From assembly GCA_963705325.1 (NCBI GenBank), contig OY970069.1:4216001-4280000 (forward strand): a stretch of 64,000 bases of DNA, given 5' to 3'. The translations under genes were made by a program, and so were the position numbers. Below the pieces are notes generated by a model, which did not search any database, was not told the origin of the DNA, and saw only the letters and a program-made list of their open reading frames with translations. The DNA comes from DATARH01 sp963705325 (GTDB lineage Bacteria > Pseudomonadota > Alphaproteobacteria > ATCC43930 > CGMCC-115725). Positions within the stretch are counted from its first letter, which is position 1. Every line of letters starts with the position of its first letter. Positions 35,502-44,252 of the stretch are shown here, one piece after another.

Positions 35502-36010
35502 GCGCTCTCTCAGCAGTCCCTGCGAAGCGGAGTTTCCCGCCCGTCGTCGGCGCGAATCCGCGTGTGCTCGTGCTCGGTACCCTGCCTGGGGAAGAATCAC
35601 TGCGCCGAGTCGAATATTACGCCCACCCGCGCAATCTGTTCTGGCCGATTGTCTTTAGCCTTTTCGGCGAGTCTCCCGCCTCTGCTTATGCCAACCGACT
35701 AGCCTTCGTCAGGGCGCGGCAGATCGCGCTATGGGACGTGTGCGCGATGGCCGAGCGCCGCGCCAGCCTTGACTCCGAGATTAAGCGCGAGGTGCCGAAC
35801 ACGCTGCACGACCTGCTAGACGCCAACCCGACCATCGCCGCAGTTGCCTTTAATGGCGGCGGCGCCCGCCGGCTCTATGATCGCCATTTTCGACGCCGGC
35901 CTGACCTTGTCTATCTGCACCTGCCGTCGACGAGCCCAGCTCACGCCAGCCTCGGCTTCGCTGAAAAGCTCGCGCGCTGGCAGGTGGTGCGCGAAGCGGT
36001 CGGGGCTTAG
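35498..36010 (+). CDS. hypoxanthine-DNA glycosylase-like protein (UDG superfamily, family 6)
   Basis: 170 residues. VLVLGTLPGEESLRRVEYY and AHPRNLFWPI form the nucleotide-binding motif of the family. LWDVCAMAERRASLDSEIK and YLHLPSTSPAHASL supply the distal motif. It probably excises deoxyinosine or related damaged bases. The start is TTG 35498 within TTGA of the previous stop; there is no better start before the conserved motif. It is convergent with the sensor gene, with overlapping stops. Confidence 0.82.
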   Translation: MSALSAVPAKRSFPPVVGANPRVLVLGTLPGEESLRRVEYYAHPRNLFWPIVFSLFGESPASAYANRLAFVRARQIALWDVCAMAERRASLDSEIKREVPNTLHDLLDANPTIAAVAFNGGGARRLYDRHFRRRPDLVYLHLPSTSPAHASLGFAEKLARWQVVREAVGA

Positions 36011-38385
36011 CCGTTCGCGCGCGCCTCGCGCCCCTTGGCAAATTCGGCGAGCGCCGCGTCTAGCCGAGCCAGCTCATCGCCGAGCCGCTGTACCAGGATA
36101 CTGCCCTGCTCGCGCAACTCGTCGGCGCCGACCTCACGCAGCGACAGCAGCACCTCACACAGCCGGGTCCCGCCAAGGTTAGCGGCACAGCTCCTGAGCG
36201 CGTGGAGTCCGCGCGCAAACCCGGCGCCGTCCGCCGCAGCGGCGGAGCGCACCAGGCGTTGCATGATTTCCTTGGCGTCGGCGCGGAAGCTGTCGAGCAC
36301 CTCGCCGAGAAATTCGTCACTGCCGCCGAGCCCGCGCAGCGCTACAACCGCGCGTGCGTCAACGACCGGCGCTTCGGCAGCAAAGCGGGGATGGGCGGCG
36401 ATCGGCGTGACCTGAGTTGCCGCAGCCGCGGCATCGGCCGGATCGAACAGCGGCGGCGGTTCAAGCGCGGCTCCTTGCGGCGTCGAGATGATCACCGGGC
36501 GAGCAGGAACACCCTGCCATAGGGGAAGCGCGTGCAGCGCGTTGGCGAAGAGGTGGTACTCGAGCGGCGCCGGCAGCACCGCGTCCAACTCATCGTCGGC
36601 AATCTCCATCAGCCCCCCAATCTGGGCGCGATCGGCAACGAAGAGCACAAAAGACGGCGGCGCCTCGCCGGTCACCGCGCGATGAGCAAAGCTCAGCGCC
36701 GCCAGCATGTGCTGACGCCCATCGACGATCAGCACGCTGCAGGTCCGTGCGTCACGGCGGTCAACAAAGCCCAGCGTTTTGTCGAAACCGTCGATCCAGC
36801 GCGGGTCGGCATTCCATGCGTTCAAGGGCTCGGCAATCTCGCTGGCGAACTGGCTATCCTCGGTGGCAATCAGCACCAGACAGCGCCCGAGATCGAGCGA
36901 GCTGTCCACAGCCGGCTCGTCCAGCTCAAGCAGCACCGTGACGGTGATTGTGCCACCGGCCCCTGAAACGCTGCCGGTGGCGATCTCGCCACCCATCAGC
37001 TCTACCAGACGCCGAATGACAGCAAGTCCGAATGCGCCGTGGTCACCGCCAGCGCGCGCGCCAGACTGGGCCGCTAATGGGTCGAACAACGCCTCAATAT
37101 CGGGAGCGGCGATAGGTTCGCCCTGATCGCGCACCATCAAGGACACCCGCACTCGCTGGTCGTCGCCGCCCGCGGCGTCAACCGTTACTGCGACGGTACC
37201 TTCCCCGCTTACTTCGATCGCGCGCGCGACGAGGTAATCCGTAATCTGAACCAGCTGCTGCGGCCAGCCGCGCAGCCGGTAGGGCAGCCGCGGATCGATG
37301 TGGGTGCGCAACCGTAACCCTTTGGCTGCCGCCTCGAGCCGGCGAGCTGCTAGGGCATTTTGGAGCACGCGATGCAAATCGAACGATTCGGTTGTCGGCA
37401 TGAAGGCGCCTGTTTCGATCGCGGTGAAGTCGAGGATGTTTCCGACCTGTGAGAGCAGCGCCCGCGTCGGCGCCGCCGCGAGAGGCTCGCCCTCATTCAC
37501 CTGCACAGCGCCGCGACCGACGATCGCTTCGAGCGGCGCACGCAACGCTTCGCTCACCACCATCATGAAGCGGGTGCGCGCCGCCTGCGCCGATGCGACG
37601 GCCTCGCGAAACTTGGCTACCTCATGCACCATGCGGGCGACGTAGGCCGGCAGCGCGATCATCGCGGCGATCATCCCACTCGCCAGTAGTGGCTGGTTTT
37701 GCCAATACGCGGTTGTCGCGATAACCACACCAAAACCGGCGAGATTGACAGCGGTCGACGCTGCGAGCGCTACGATCCCGCGGCTCAGGCCGATTTGAAA
37801 CGTCGCCAGCAGATAAAGCGGCATCCACGGCACCGTTACCGCGCCGCCGAAGTGCAAAAACGCGGAAATCAGCGCGGCATCAAACACCATTCCCAGATAT
37901 TGCCGCGGTGCCGAGGCGGCGAGATCGGTGAGCGCGAGCAGCAGCAACACCCAACCACCGGCGAGTCCGAGCGCGGCCATGATCGACGCTGCGGAGAGCG
38001 CTTCATCCGGCAGAGCGATTGCCATCGCCATCGCGTAGGCGAGCGCGAGTGCGGCGATGATGACACGCAGTCCCGCCCGTGCGTGCTCGTCGTCACCGCG
38101 ATTGTCGCAATTGTCACGGAGCCGCTCCAACCCAAGCAGCGTCGTAGCCAGTGCAACCAACGCCGCAGCGAGGATCAACAGCGCGGTCAGCGCAATCGCT
38201 ATCGGAACGCCCGCGATCCGCCCGAAATCGCCAGGCCTCATGATAAACCCCAGCGGCGGCAGGATCGCGGCGAGGCTAAGCGCGGCAACGGCGTAGCGCG
38301 CAGGCCAGGCCGACCTCGCATGGCCGGAACCCGTCCTGGCGGGAGGCGGCGCCGGATCCGGCGTCGTGCTCGTCGAGCGCGCCAT
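36007..38385 (-). CDS. membrane sensor with kinase-dead histidine kinase core, receiver and HPt domains (RpfC-like layout)
   Basis: 792 residues. About seven membrane helices occupy residues 31-250. The dimerisation box reads SEALRAPLEAI, with E279 where the phosphorylated His (SHELRTPL) should be. The ATPase region is degenerate too: ITDYLVARAIEVSG lacks the N-box Asn pattern and DQGEP replaces DxGxG. A receiver domain follows, with its Asp at about 555 (VLIVDGRQH). A C-terminal HPt domain has H728 in LHALRSCAANLGG. AAGGAG precedes ATG 38385. It probably works as a phosphotransfer partner, not a kinase. The neighbouring kinase lies 37 bases upstream. Confidence 0.85.
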   Translation of the reverse strand: MARSTSTTPDPAPPPARTGSGHARSAWPARYAVAALSLAAILPPLGFIMRPGDFGRIAGVPIAIALTALLILAAALVALATTLLGLERLRDNCDNRGDDEHARAGLRVIIAALALAYAMAMAIALPDEALSAASIMAALGLAGGWVLLLLALTDLAASAPRQYLGMVFDAALISAFLHFGGAVTVPWMPLYLLATFQIGLSRGIVALAASTAVNLAGFGVVIATTAYWQNQPLLASGMIAAMIALPAYVARMVHEVAKFREAVASAQAARTRFMMVVSEALRAPLEAIVGRGAVQVNEGEPLAAAPTRALLSQVGNILDFTAIETGAFMPTTESFDLHRVLQNALAARRLEAAAKGLRLRTHIDPRLPYRLRGWPQQLVQITDYLVARAIEVSGEGTVAVTVDAAGGDDQRVRVSLMVRDQGEPIAAPDIEALFDPLAAQSGARAGGDHGAFGLAVIRRLVELMGGEIATGSVSGAGGTITVTVLLELDEPAVDSSLDLGRCLVLIATEDSQFASEIAEPLNAWNADPRWIDGFDKTLGFVDRRDARTCSVLIVDGRQHMLAALSFAHRAVTGEAPPSFVLFVADRAQIGGLMEIADDELDAVLPAPLEYHLFANALHALPLWQGVPARPVIISTPQGAALEPPPLFDPADAAAAATQVTPIAAHPRFAAEAPVVDARAVVALRGLGGSDEFLGEVLDSFRADAKEIMQRLVRSAAAADGAGFARGLHALRSCAANLGGTRLCEVLLSLREVGADELREQGSILVQRLGDELARLDAALAEFAKGREARANG

Positions 38386-38422
38386 AGCCACTCCTTCTTT
38401 GCACGGCATCTTCATGGGGCCA

Positions 38423-40069
38423 CTACCCGGCCGAGCGCGCTTCTGCCACCGCACGTTTGACCCCCTCCGAGCGAGAGGGCGGAAACGCGACCGTCACCGT
38501 CGTCCCAACCCCTTTGAGGCTTTGGATCGTCAGCGTTCCCCCGTGCAGCTCGGTTAGCCCAATCGCCAGCGGCAACCCCAGCCCAGTCCCGGCGTGCTGA
38601 CGAATCCAGGGACCCGTAACCTGGCCAAAATGCGCCATCGCTAACTCGACTTCGTGCGGATCCATGCCGATCCCGCGATCGGTTACGGTGACCGCTACGC
38701 CACCGCCTTCGCTCTTCAGCACGACCTCAACCTCGCCGCCCGGGCGGCTAAATTTAATGGCATTGGTCAAGAGATTGAGGACGATCTGCTTCACCTTGCG
38801 CGGATCCCCGCGCAATCTCGGCACCTCGCCCTCGCGGCGGACGACGACGCGTACCTCGGCGGCCCGCGCCTTGCCCTCGACGAGGTGAATCAAGTCTGCG
38901 ACCGCCTTCGGCGCATCGATCACCTCTTCGACCAGATCGAGCTTACCGGTCTCCAGCCTGGAGACATCGAGGATGTCGTTGATGATGCCGAGCAGGTGCT
39001 CGGCGCTGCCGAGAATGTCGCGGGCGTAGCCGACGTAGCGCTGCGTCGCGATCGGGCCCAGCATTTCGCCTGCCATGACCTGCGAGAACCCAATGATCGC
39101 GTTCAGCGGCGTGCGCAGCTCGTGGCTCATATTGGCGAGGAATTCGGTCTTGCTCCGATTGGCGATCTCGGCCTGCTCCTTCACCGCGAATAGGTCGAGC
39201 TCGGCGCGCTTGCGCGCGGTGATGTCAATCGAGATGGTGACGACCATCGCATCGTCGCCGTCGCTGCCACGGTAAACCGCCTTGGTGGTCAGCAAGTCGC
39301 AGCGCTTGCCTTCACGGTCGATGATCCGTTCCTCGAAGGAGGCCGGCGCATCGTCGCCTGCAAGCATCCGGTGATCGAGGTCGTTGAGGCTGCGGGCCAG
39401 CGGGTCGTCATGCACCTCCAGCGGCTGCCGGCCGATCAGCCGGCCGGCGCGCATCCCGACAAACTCCGCGAAACGCTGATTGCAGAATATGTAGCGTCCG
39501 TCGCGGTCGGTCGCGCAGACCAGGGCTGGCACCGCGTCCATCACCCGCAGGAGTCGCTCATGCGCCCGGCTCAAATTTCCCACTTCGCTTGGCGCCGGCA
39601 GCGGTACCGGCGGCATTGCCTGGAGTGGCGCGATGACGGGACTCTTCGCCTGTTCGTAGCTATGCAGCCGCAACAGATTGCCGGCCCGCGCATGGAATTC
39701 CCGGTGATCCACGGGGCTGAGAAGGTAGTCCGCCGCGCCCGCGGCGAGCGCCCGGCCGATGCATTCACGCTCCTCGAAACCAGCGACGACGATCGCCGGC
39801 ACATCCGAGCAACCTGGGTCGCTGTGCAGCCGAGCGATAAATCCGGCGGCATCGAGTTCCGTCATTTCGCCCGCGACGATGACCAGATCCGGCCTATCGC
39901 GGGCACAGGCTCCGAGCGCCGCGCCGGGATCGGCGAATGCCTGGACAACCACCGTCTCGCCGAGCATCGACGCCAGCCGGGCAAGAATTTTAAGATTGGT
40001 GGCGCTGTTATCGACAACGACCACCCGCAGAGAAGCCAACGCGCGCCTTTCTCGAGGGCGAACAACCAT
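38423..40069 (-). CDS. cytoplasmic REC-PAS hybrid histidine kinase with pseudo-receiver
   Basis: 548 residues without membrane segments. Residues 12-130 form a receiver domain whose phosphoacceptor Asp is A66 (DLVIVAGEM instead of DLVLLD). A PAS domain follows at about 170-290. The kinase core is complete: H316 in NMSHELRTPLNAIIGFSQ, N-box NLLTNAIKFS, G1 DRGIGMD and GTGLGLPLAI. The receiver probably senses or binds something other than phosphate. The intact kinase can supply phosphate that its neighbour's receiver and HPt can accept. The start is ATG 40069. Confidence 0.9.
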   Translation of the reverse strand: MVVRPRERRALASLRVVVVDNSATNLKILARLASMLGETVVVQAFADPGAALGACARDRPDLVIVAGEMTELDAAGFIARLHSDPGCSDVPAIVVAGFEERECIGRALAAGAADYLLSPVDHREFHARAGNLLRLHSYEQAKSPVIAPLQAMPPVPLPAPSEVGNLSRAHERLLRVMDAVPALVCATDRDGRYIFCNQRFAEFVGMRAGRLIGRQPLEVHDDPLARSLNDLDHRMLAGDDAPASFEERIIDREGKRCDLLTTKAVYRGSDGDDAMVVTISIDITARKRAELDLFAVKEQAEIANRSKTEFLANMSHELRTPLNAIIGFSQVMAGEMLGPIATQRYVGYARDILGSAEHLLGIINDILDVSRLETGKLDLVEEVIDAPKAVADLIHLVEGKARAAEVRVVVRREGEVPRLRGDPRKVKQIVLNLLTNAIKFSRPGGEVEVVLKSEGGGVAVTVTDRGIGMDPHEVELAMAHFGQVTGPWIRQHAGTGLGLPLAIGLTELHGGTLTIQSLKGVGTTVTVAFPPSRSEGVKRAVAEARSAG

Positions 40070-40109
40070 CCCAATCTATAGGGGGTTACTCACGCGCAAG
40101 TTGGGCTCG

Positions 40110-40180
40110 GCGAACCGACGTGAAAATAGTTTGATTACAATACCTTGACGTTCGTGAGCGTCAGGATGGCTAACGTTAGT
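40110..40180 (-). promoter_or_regulatory. possible promoter and operator region of the sensor operon
   Basis: On the minus strand CTGACG, a 16-base spacer and TATTGT can be read about 60 bases before ATG 40069. Near the -35 side lie a perfect 10-bp palindrome CTAACGTTAG (40170-40179) and an inverted pair TGACG/CGTCA (40146-40162), which could be operator sites. This is weak evidence based on motif and position only. Confidence 0.3.
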
Positions 40181-40215
40181 AGCCGGCATCGCCTCGTAGC
40201 GATTCGGAAATCCCC

Positions 40216-41148
40216 CTAAAGGCGATAGAAGGCTGCCGCGTTCTTCCAGAAGAATTTATCGCGATCCTCCGGAGAGCGATCCGCCAGCATCCGGCTCATC
40301 GCCGCCACCAGGGGGCCATATCCGATCTTGAGGCTGGCGACCGGGAAGTTGGTCGCGAACACCGAGCGCTCGATGCCAAAGATCGCGATCGCGTCGAGTG
40401 CAATGCGGCGGTTCTCGTCATAATCCCAGGCTCGATCCTTCAGCCCGAATTCGGATACCTTTACCCAGACATTAGGCTCGCGCGCCAACGCCGCCATGCC
40501 GCGGCGCCAAGCGGCGAGTCCCTCCTCGCTGCGGTCCCACGGAAAGCCGGTGTGATTGAGGATGATCGAGGTTTGCGGGAATGCCCGGGCCACTGCCGCC
40601 GCTTCCTCAAGATGCCAGAACGGGACCCGCAAATCCCAGGACAACCCGTGTCGTGCGAGCAGCGCGAAGCCGCGCAGCCACTTGTCGTCCTGCATCGTGC
40701 CAGGCGCGCCGGGCGTCATCTTGTCGGGCGAGGCCGCCGTCACCGGCTTAGAGCGGATGCCGCGCACCAGCGGAAATGCCGCTTGCGCCGCGATTATCTC
40801 CTCCGCGTTGGGCGTATCGAACCAGGCGTGCGCGACGATCACGCCCGGCAGGCCGTAGCGATCGTGCAGAGCGGTGATCCACCGTGTCTCCCCGAGCTGG
40901 TCGTCGCGCTCCCACTCGGCCTCGCAATGCACCGTCGTCAAGACGTTGTGCCCGGCGGCGTCGCGCCGGTAATCGTCCGGCAGGTAGTCGCGACGGATCG
41001 CAGTGTTATCGCCGATGAACGAGGTCGCATGCTGCGACCCCCGGAGGCTGGGGTGCTTGTTCTGGCCAATCTCCCATAAATGATGGTGCGCGTCGATCAG
41101 CGTCACCGCAGCGGGCGAGTCGTTCCAAGCGCCATGGATTGTCTTCAT
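40216..41148 (-). CDS. amidohydrolase-2 family metal-dependent hydrolase
   Basis: 310-residue TIM-barrel protein. It has LIDAHHHLWEI at the N-terminus (HxH metal motif), a second His in TVHCEAEWE, a further His in LNHTGFPWDR and the family ending FATNFPVASLKIGY. These features are shared by lactonase/decarboxylase-type amidohydrolases such as L-fuconolactone or 2-pyrone-4,6-dicarboxylate hydrolases. ATG 41148 is preferred over an in-frame start at 41190. Divergent from the DUF3859 gene. Confidence 0.86.
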   Translation of the reverse strand: MKTIHGAWNDSPAAVTLIDAHHHLWEIGQNKHPSLRGSQHATSFIGDNTAIRRDYLPDDYRRDAAGHNVLTTVHCEAEWERDDQLGETRWITALHDRYGLPGVIVAHAWFDTPNAEEIIAAQAAFPLVRGIRSKPVTAASPDKMTPGAPGTMQDDKWLRGFALLARHGLSWDLRVPFWHLEEAAAVARAFPQTSIILNHTGFPWDRSEEGLAAWRRGMAALAREPNVWVKVSEFGLKDRAWDYDENRRIALDAIAIFGIERSVFATNFPVASLKIGYGPLVAAMSRMLADRSPEDRDKFFWKNAAAFYRL

Positions 41149-41231
41149 CGCTGCCGTCGTAGTTCTATTCCCTTGACAGCGCAACCGCATGGAGGCGCGA
41201 CTCTATGCATCGCAGACCGAGGACATCGCCG

Positions 41232-41726
41232 ATGAAGATCGCACCGGTCTTTGCGCTGCTGCTGGCGTCGTTTGCGGCCTACGCCCAAGCGCCGCAAATC
41301 ACTGCCGCCAACATCACTGAATTCGGCATCTACACGGCCGAACTGGAGCGCGCGGAGTCGGCACCGGGTACGGTCGCGGGGACCGATAAAATCGTCACCA
41401 AATTGCGGCTCGCCGCACAAACTCGCACCATTCCGGCGGTGAGAGGTGTTTCCTTCGGCTATCGTTTCACCCTCGTTGGCACTCCCATCGGCGCGATCGC
41501 CCCGCTCCACATGGTGACGCTCTTCCCCTCGCCGATGACCAACCCAGCGACTCATCAATCGAGCACGCGCAGCGAGTCCGATATAGGCCTGAGCATCGGC
41601 GCGACGGGCTACGCCGGATACAGCATGGACGACGACTGGGAAGTGCTGCCGGGGACCTGGACGTTTCAGATTTGGCACCAGGGGCGTAAGCTCGGAGAGC
41701 AGAGCTTTACCGTGCAGAGACAATGA
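41232..41726 (+). CDS. secreted DUF3859-family protein
   Basis: 164 residues with a signal peptide (MKIAPVFALLLASFAAYA). The mature part starts with ITEFGIYTAELER and ends GTWTFQIWHQGRKLGEQSF, which fits DUF3859. Probably periplasmic; function unknown. ATG 41232 is chosen over 41205 because it begins the signal peptide directly. Its stop overlaps the enoyl-CoA hydratase start in ATGA, an unexpected coupling between an exported and a cytoplasmic protein. Confidence 0.75.
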   Translation: MKIAPVFALLLASFAAYAQAPQITAANITEFGIYTAELERAESAPGTVAGTDKIVTKLRLAAQTRTIPAVRGVSFGYRFTLVGTPIGAIAPLHMVTLFPSPMTNPATHQSSTRSESDIGLSIGATGYAGYSMDDDWEVLPGTWTFQIWHQGRKLGEQSFTVQRQ

Positions 41727-42517
41727 GCGCCACCTACGAAACGATCCGCGTCGACGATCAGGGTGGCGGTCTCACCCTCGTCACCCTCAACCGGCCCGAT
41801 GTCGCCAACGCGATGAACACGCAGATGGGCCGCGATATCCTGGCGTTTTTCGACAGCGTCAACGCCGACCCGCTGGCCCATCGCTGCATCGTGCTGACCG
41901 GTGCCGGAAACGGAGCGTTCTGCGCTGGCGGCGATCTCAAAGAGCGCCAGGGGATGTCGGACGAGACCTGGCAGGCCCAGCATCTCCTGTTCGAGCGGAT
42001 GATCCGCGCCTTTATTGGCTGTCCAGTGCCGGTAATCGGGGCGATCAACGGGGCCGCCTATGCCGGCGGCTGCGAGCTGGCACTGTGCTGCGATTTCATT
42101 TACGCGGCCGAGGCCGCCCGCTTCGCGCTGACCGAGGTGTCGCTCGGCATCATGCCCGGGGCCGGCGGCACCCAGAACCTGCCGCGCGCTGTCGGCGAGC
42201 GCCGCGCCAAGGAGATCATCCTCACCGGACGGCCCTTCTCGGCCAAGGACGCCTATGACTGGGGCATGGTCAACCGGCTCTGTGCGCCCGGCAAAGTGCT
42301 TGAGGAGACGTTGGAAACCGCTCGCCGCATCGCCGACAACGCCCCCATTTCGGTGCGCCAGGCCAAGCATTCGATCCATTACGGGCTGCAGGTCGACCTC
42401 GCTTCCGGCATGATGCTAGAGATTGAGGCCTACAACCGCATGGTCCCGACCGACGATCGACGCGAGGGCATCGCCAGCTTCAATGAGAAGCGCAAACCGG
42501 TATTCAAGGGACGCTAA
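41723..42517 (+). CDS. enoyl-CoA hydratase/isomerase family protein
   Basis: 264-residue crotonase. The oxyanion hole segments are NGAFCAGGDLKERQ and INGAAYAGGCELALCCD. Two acidic residues lie in the expected places (GGCELAL and TEVSLGIMPGAGGTQ), suggesting hydratase activity. It lies ten bases before the MmgE/PrpD gene; AAGGAG of that gene follows the stop. Likely part of a short acyl-CoA degradation unit. Confidence 0.9.
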   Translation: MSATYETIRVDDQGGGLTLVTLNRPDVANAMNTQMGRDILAFFDSVNADPLAHRCIVLTGAGNGAFCAGGDLKERQGMSDETWQAQHLLFERMIRAFIGCPVPVIGAINGAAYAGGCELALCCDFIYAAEAARFALTEVSLGIMPGAGGTQNLPRAVGERRAKEIILTGRPFSAKDAYDWGMVNRLCAPGKVLEETLETARRIADNAPISVRQAKHSIHYGLQVDLASGMMLEIEAYNRMVPTDDRREGIASFNEKRKPVFKGR

Positions 42518-42527
42518 GGAGAACGAC

Positions 42528-43892
42528 ATGGACGGCTTAGTGGTATCAAGCGGCGCGAACCTCACCCGCACGCTGGCTGAGCGCGCTTGCGCCGTCACTT
42601 ATGACGCGCTCCCAGAGTCAGTCCGGGAACTCGCGAGGCAATGCGTCCTCGATTATTTCGCCGTCGGGCTCGCCGGCGCGGATGACGAGCTCGTGCGTAT
42701 CCTTCTCGACGAGCTCAGCGAGGCCGGCGGAAACCAGCAGGCCGGCGTCATTGGCCACGCGGCGCGGCTGCCGGTGCTGTCGGCGGCATTGGTCAACGGT
42801 GCCATCGCCCATGCGCTCGATTACGACGACGTGCATCTGGCGATGCCCGGCCACCCCTCGGTCGCGATCCTGCCAGCGCTGTTGGCTCTCGCCGAAGAAA
42901 GGAAGGTTTCCGGCAAGCAGGTCATCGCCGCCTTTATCGCCGGCTACGAGACATGCTGCCGGGTCGGCATGTCGATCCGCCCGGGCCACTATACGCGTGG
43001 CTTCCATGCAACCGGCACGGTCGGCGCGTTCGGCGCCGCGGCGGCCTGCGCGTATCTGTTCGGGCTCGACGCCGAGGCCACCGGCCGCGCGCTCGGCATC
43101 GCCGGGACGCAGTCGGCCGGGCTCAAGTCGCAGTTCGGTACGATGTGCAAGCCGTTCCATGCCGGCAAGGCGGCGCAGAACGGGCTGCTTGCGGCCCGTC
43201 TCGCCGCGCGCGGGTTTTCCAGCCGGCCCGACTTGATCGAATGCGAGCAAGGGTTCGCCGCCACCCATGCGCCCGATTTCTTCCCCGAAAAGGCGCTGGC
43301 CGAACCGAAACAGGGTTTCCACATCTATGGGAACCTCTTCAAGTACCACGCCGCCTGCTATATGACCCACGCGCCGATCGAATGCGGCCGCCAACTGCGC
43401 GAACAACTCGGCGCGGCGCCCGCGGACATTGCAGCTATCAATCTGATCCTGCATCAGGCGACTGATCGCGTGTGCAATATCCCGGCCCCGACCGACGGGC
43501 TGCAGGCCAAATTCAGCTTGAGGCAGACCGTTGCAATGGCGCTCGCCGGGGTCGATACCGCAAGTCTTGGTTCTTACAGCGTCAAGACCGCCACCGATCC
43601 GGCGCTGATGGCATTGCGCGAGCGGGTCAATTTCGATTTCCGCGACGATTTTCCCGAAGCGGGCGCCGAAATCGAGATTGAGCTGAAAGACGGCCGCAAG
43701 GCATCGGCCAAATTCGATGCCGGCATCCCCAACGGCGACATCGCCGCCCAGGGCCGGCGTCTCGCCGAGAAATTCGACGCGCTGGCCGCGCCAGTCGTCG
43801 GCACCGCCCGGGCGCGCGAATTGCGCGAGGCGATCGCGGGGCTCGACAACCTTGCGGACGCCGGCGTTTTGGCAAAGCTGGCGGCCAAGTAA
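42528..43892 (+). CDS. MmgE/PrpD family protein
   Basis: 454 residues, the usual family length. It has AHALDYDDVHLAMPGHPSVA, GMSIRPGHYTRGFHATGTVG and CKPFHAGKAAQNGLLAARLA, which are hallmark segments of 2-methylcitrate/cis-aconitate dehydratase-like proteins. The ATG at 42528 has AAGGAGAA upstream; a longer frame to 42423 lies inside the hydratase gene. The chemistry is not certain because many members act on other substrates. A decayed fragment of a related gene follows. Confidence 0.9.
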   Translation: MDGLVVSSGANLTRTLAERACAVTYDALPESVRELARQCVLDYFAVGLAGADDELVRILLDELSEAGGNQQAGVIGHAARLPVLSAALVNGAIAHALDYDDVHLAMPGHPSVAILPALLALAEERKVSGKQVIAAFIAGYETCCRVGMSIRPGHYTRGFHATGTVGAFGAAAACAYLFGLDAEATGRALGIAGTQSAGLKSQFGTMCKPFHAGKAAQNGLLAARLAARGFSSRPDLIECEQGFAATHAPDFFPEKALAEPKQGFHIYGNLFKYHAACYMTHAPIECGRQLREQLGAAPADIAAINLILHQATDRVCNIPAPTDGLQAKFSLRQTVAMALAGVDTASLGSYSVKTATDPALMALRERVNFDFRDDFPEAGAEIEIELKDGRKASAKFDAGIPNGDIAAQGRRLAEKFDALAAPVVGTARARELREAIAGLDNLADAGVLAKLAAK

Positions 43893-43911
43893 GATAGCCG
43901 ATCACCTTCCG

Positions 43912-43973
43912 TGCCCTACCGGCGAAAGCTGGTGCCGATGGCGGCAAATGGACCCCGGCCTTCGCCGGGGTGG
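43912..43973. repeat. REP-like palindromic element
   Basis: ACCGGCGAAAGCTGG (43918-43932) is followed by ACCCCGGCCTTCGCCGGGGT (43952-43971), a perfect hairpin of CCCCGGC and GCCGGGG around CTTC. Pairs of CCGGC-GAAAG and CCGGC-TTCGCCGG words are typical of short extragenic palindromes. It lies between the MmgE/PrpD gene and the gene relic. Confidence 0.55.
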
Positions 43974-44184
43974 CGCGTGGAGCTGGCGATGCAGATGGGG
44001 TTCGCCGCGCGCGATGCGGTCGCCGCGATAGAGCTCGCGCGGAGCGGGATGCCCGGCCCGGCCATTGTCACGAGAAGCCGCCTCGACCAAATTCGTCGCC
44101 CAGGGCGCCCCGCGTGCCCTGTGGGACACAGTGATGGCGCTCGACGGTGCAAACGACCCTTATTCGGTAGTTTCCCTATTGTAA
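43974..44184 (+). pseudogene. decayed 3' part of a second MmgE/PrpD-family gene
   Basis: Two fragments in different frames. VELAMQMGFAARDAVAAIEL through ARSGMPGP (about 43977-44066) resembles the family segment that precedes the Gly-Pro motif. TKFVAQGAPRALWDTVMAL through DPYSVVSLL (44086-44181) resembles the C-terminal end and finishes at TAA 44182-44184. About 200 codons between them and the whole N-terminal half are missing. It lies directly after an intact family member, so it may be a deleted tandem duplicate. The similarity is by eye. Confidence 0.5.
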
Positions 44185-44252
44185 GAAGCGGCTAGGAGTG
44201 CTTAGGGTGCAAAACTCTGGGTAGATGCACCCCCGCTGGCAGGAAGACGATC

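Noticed and set aside
43902..44152. Short minus-strand open frames over the MmgE/PrpD relic
   Set aside because: They are antisense to the fragments, Arg-rich, and have no start signal or domain.
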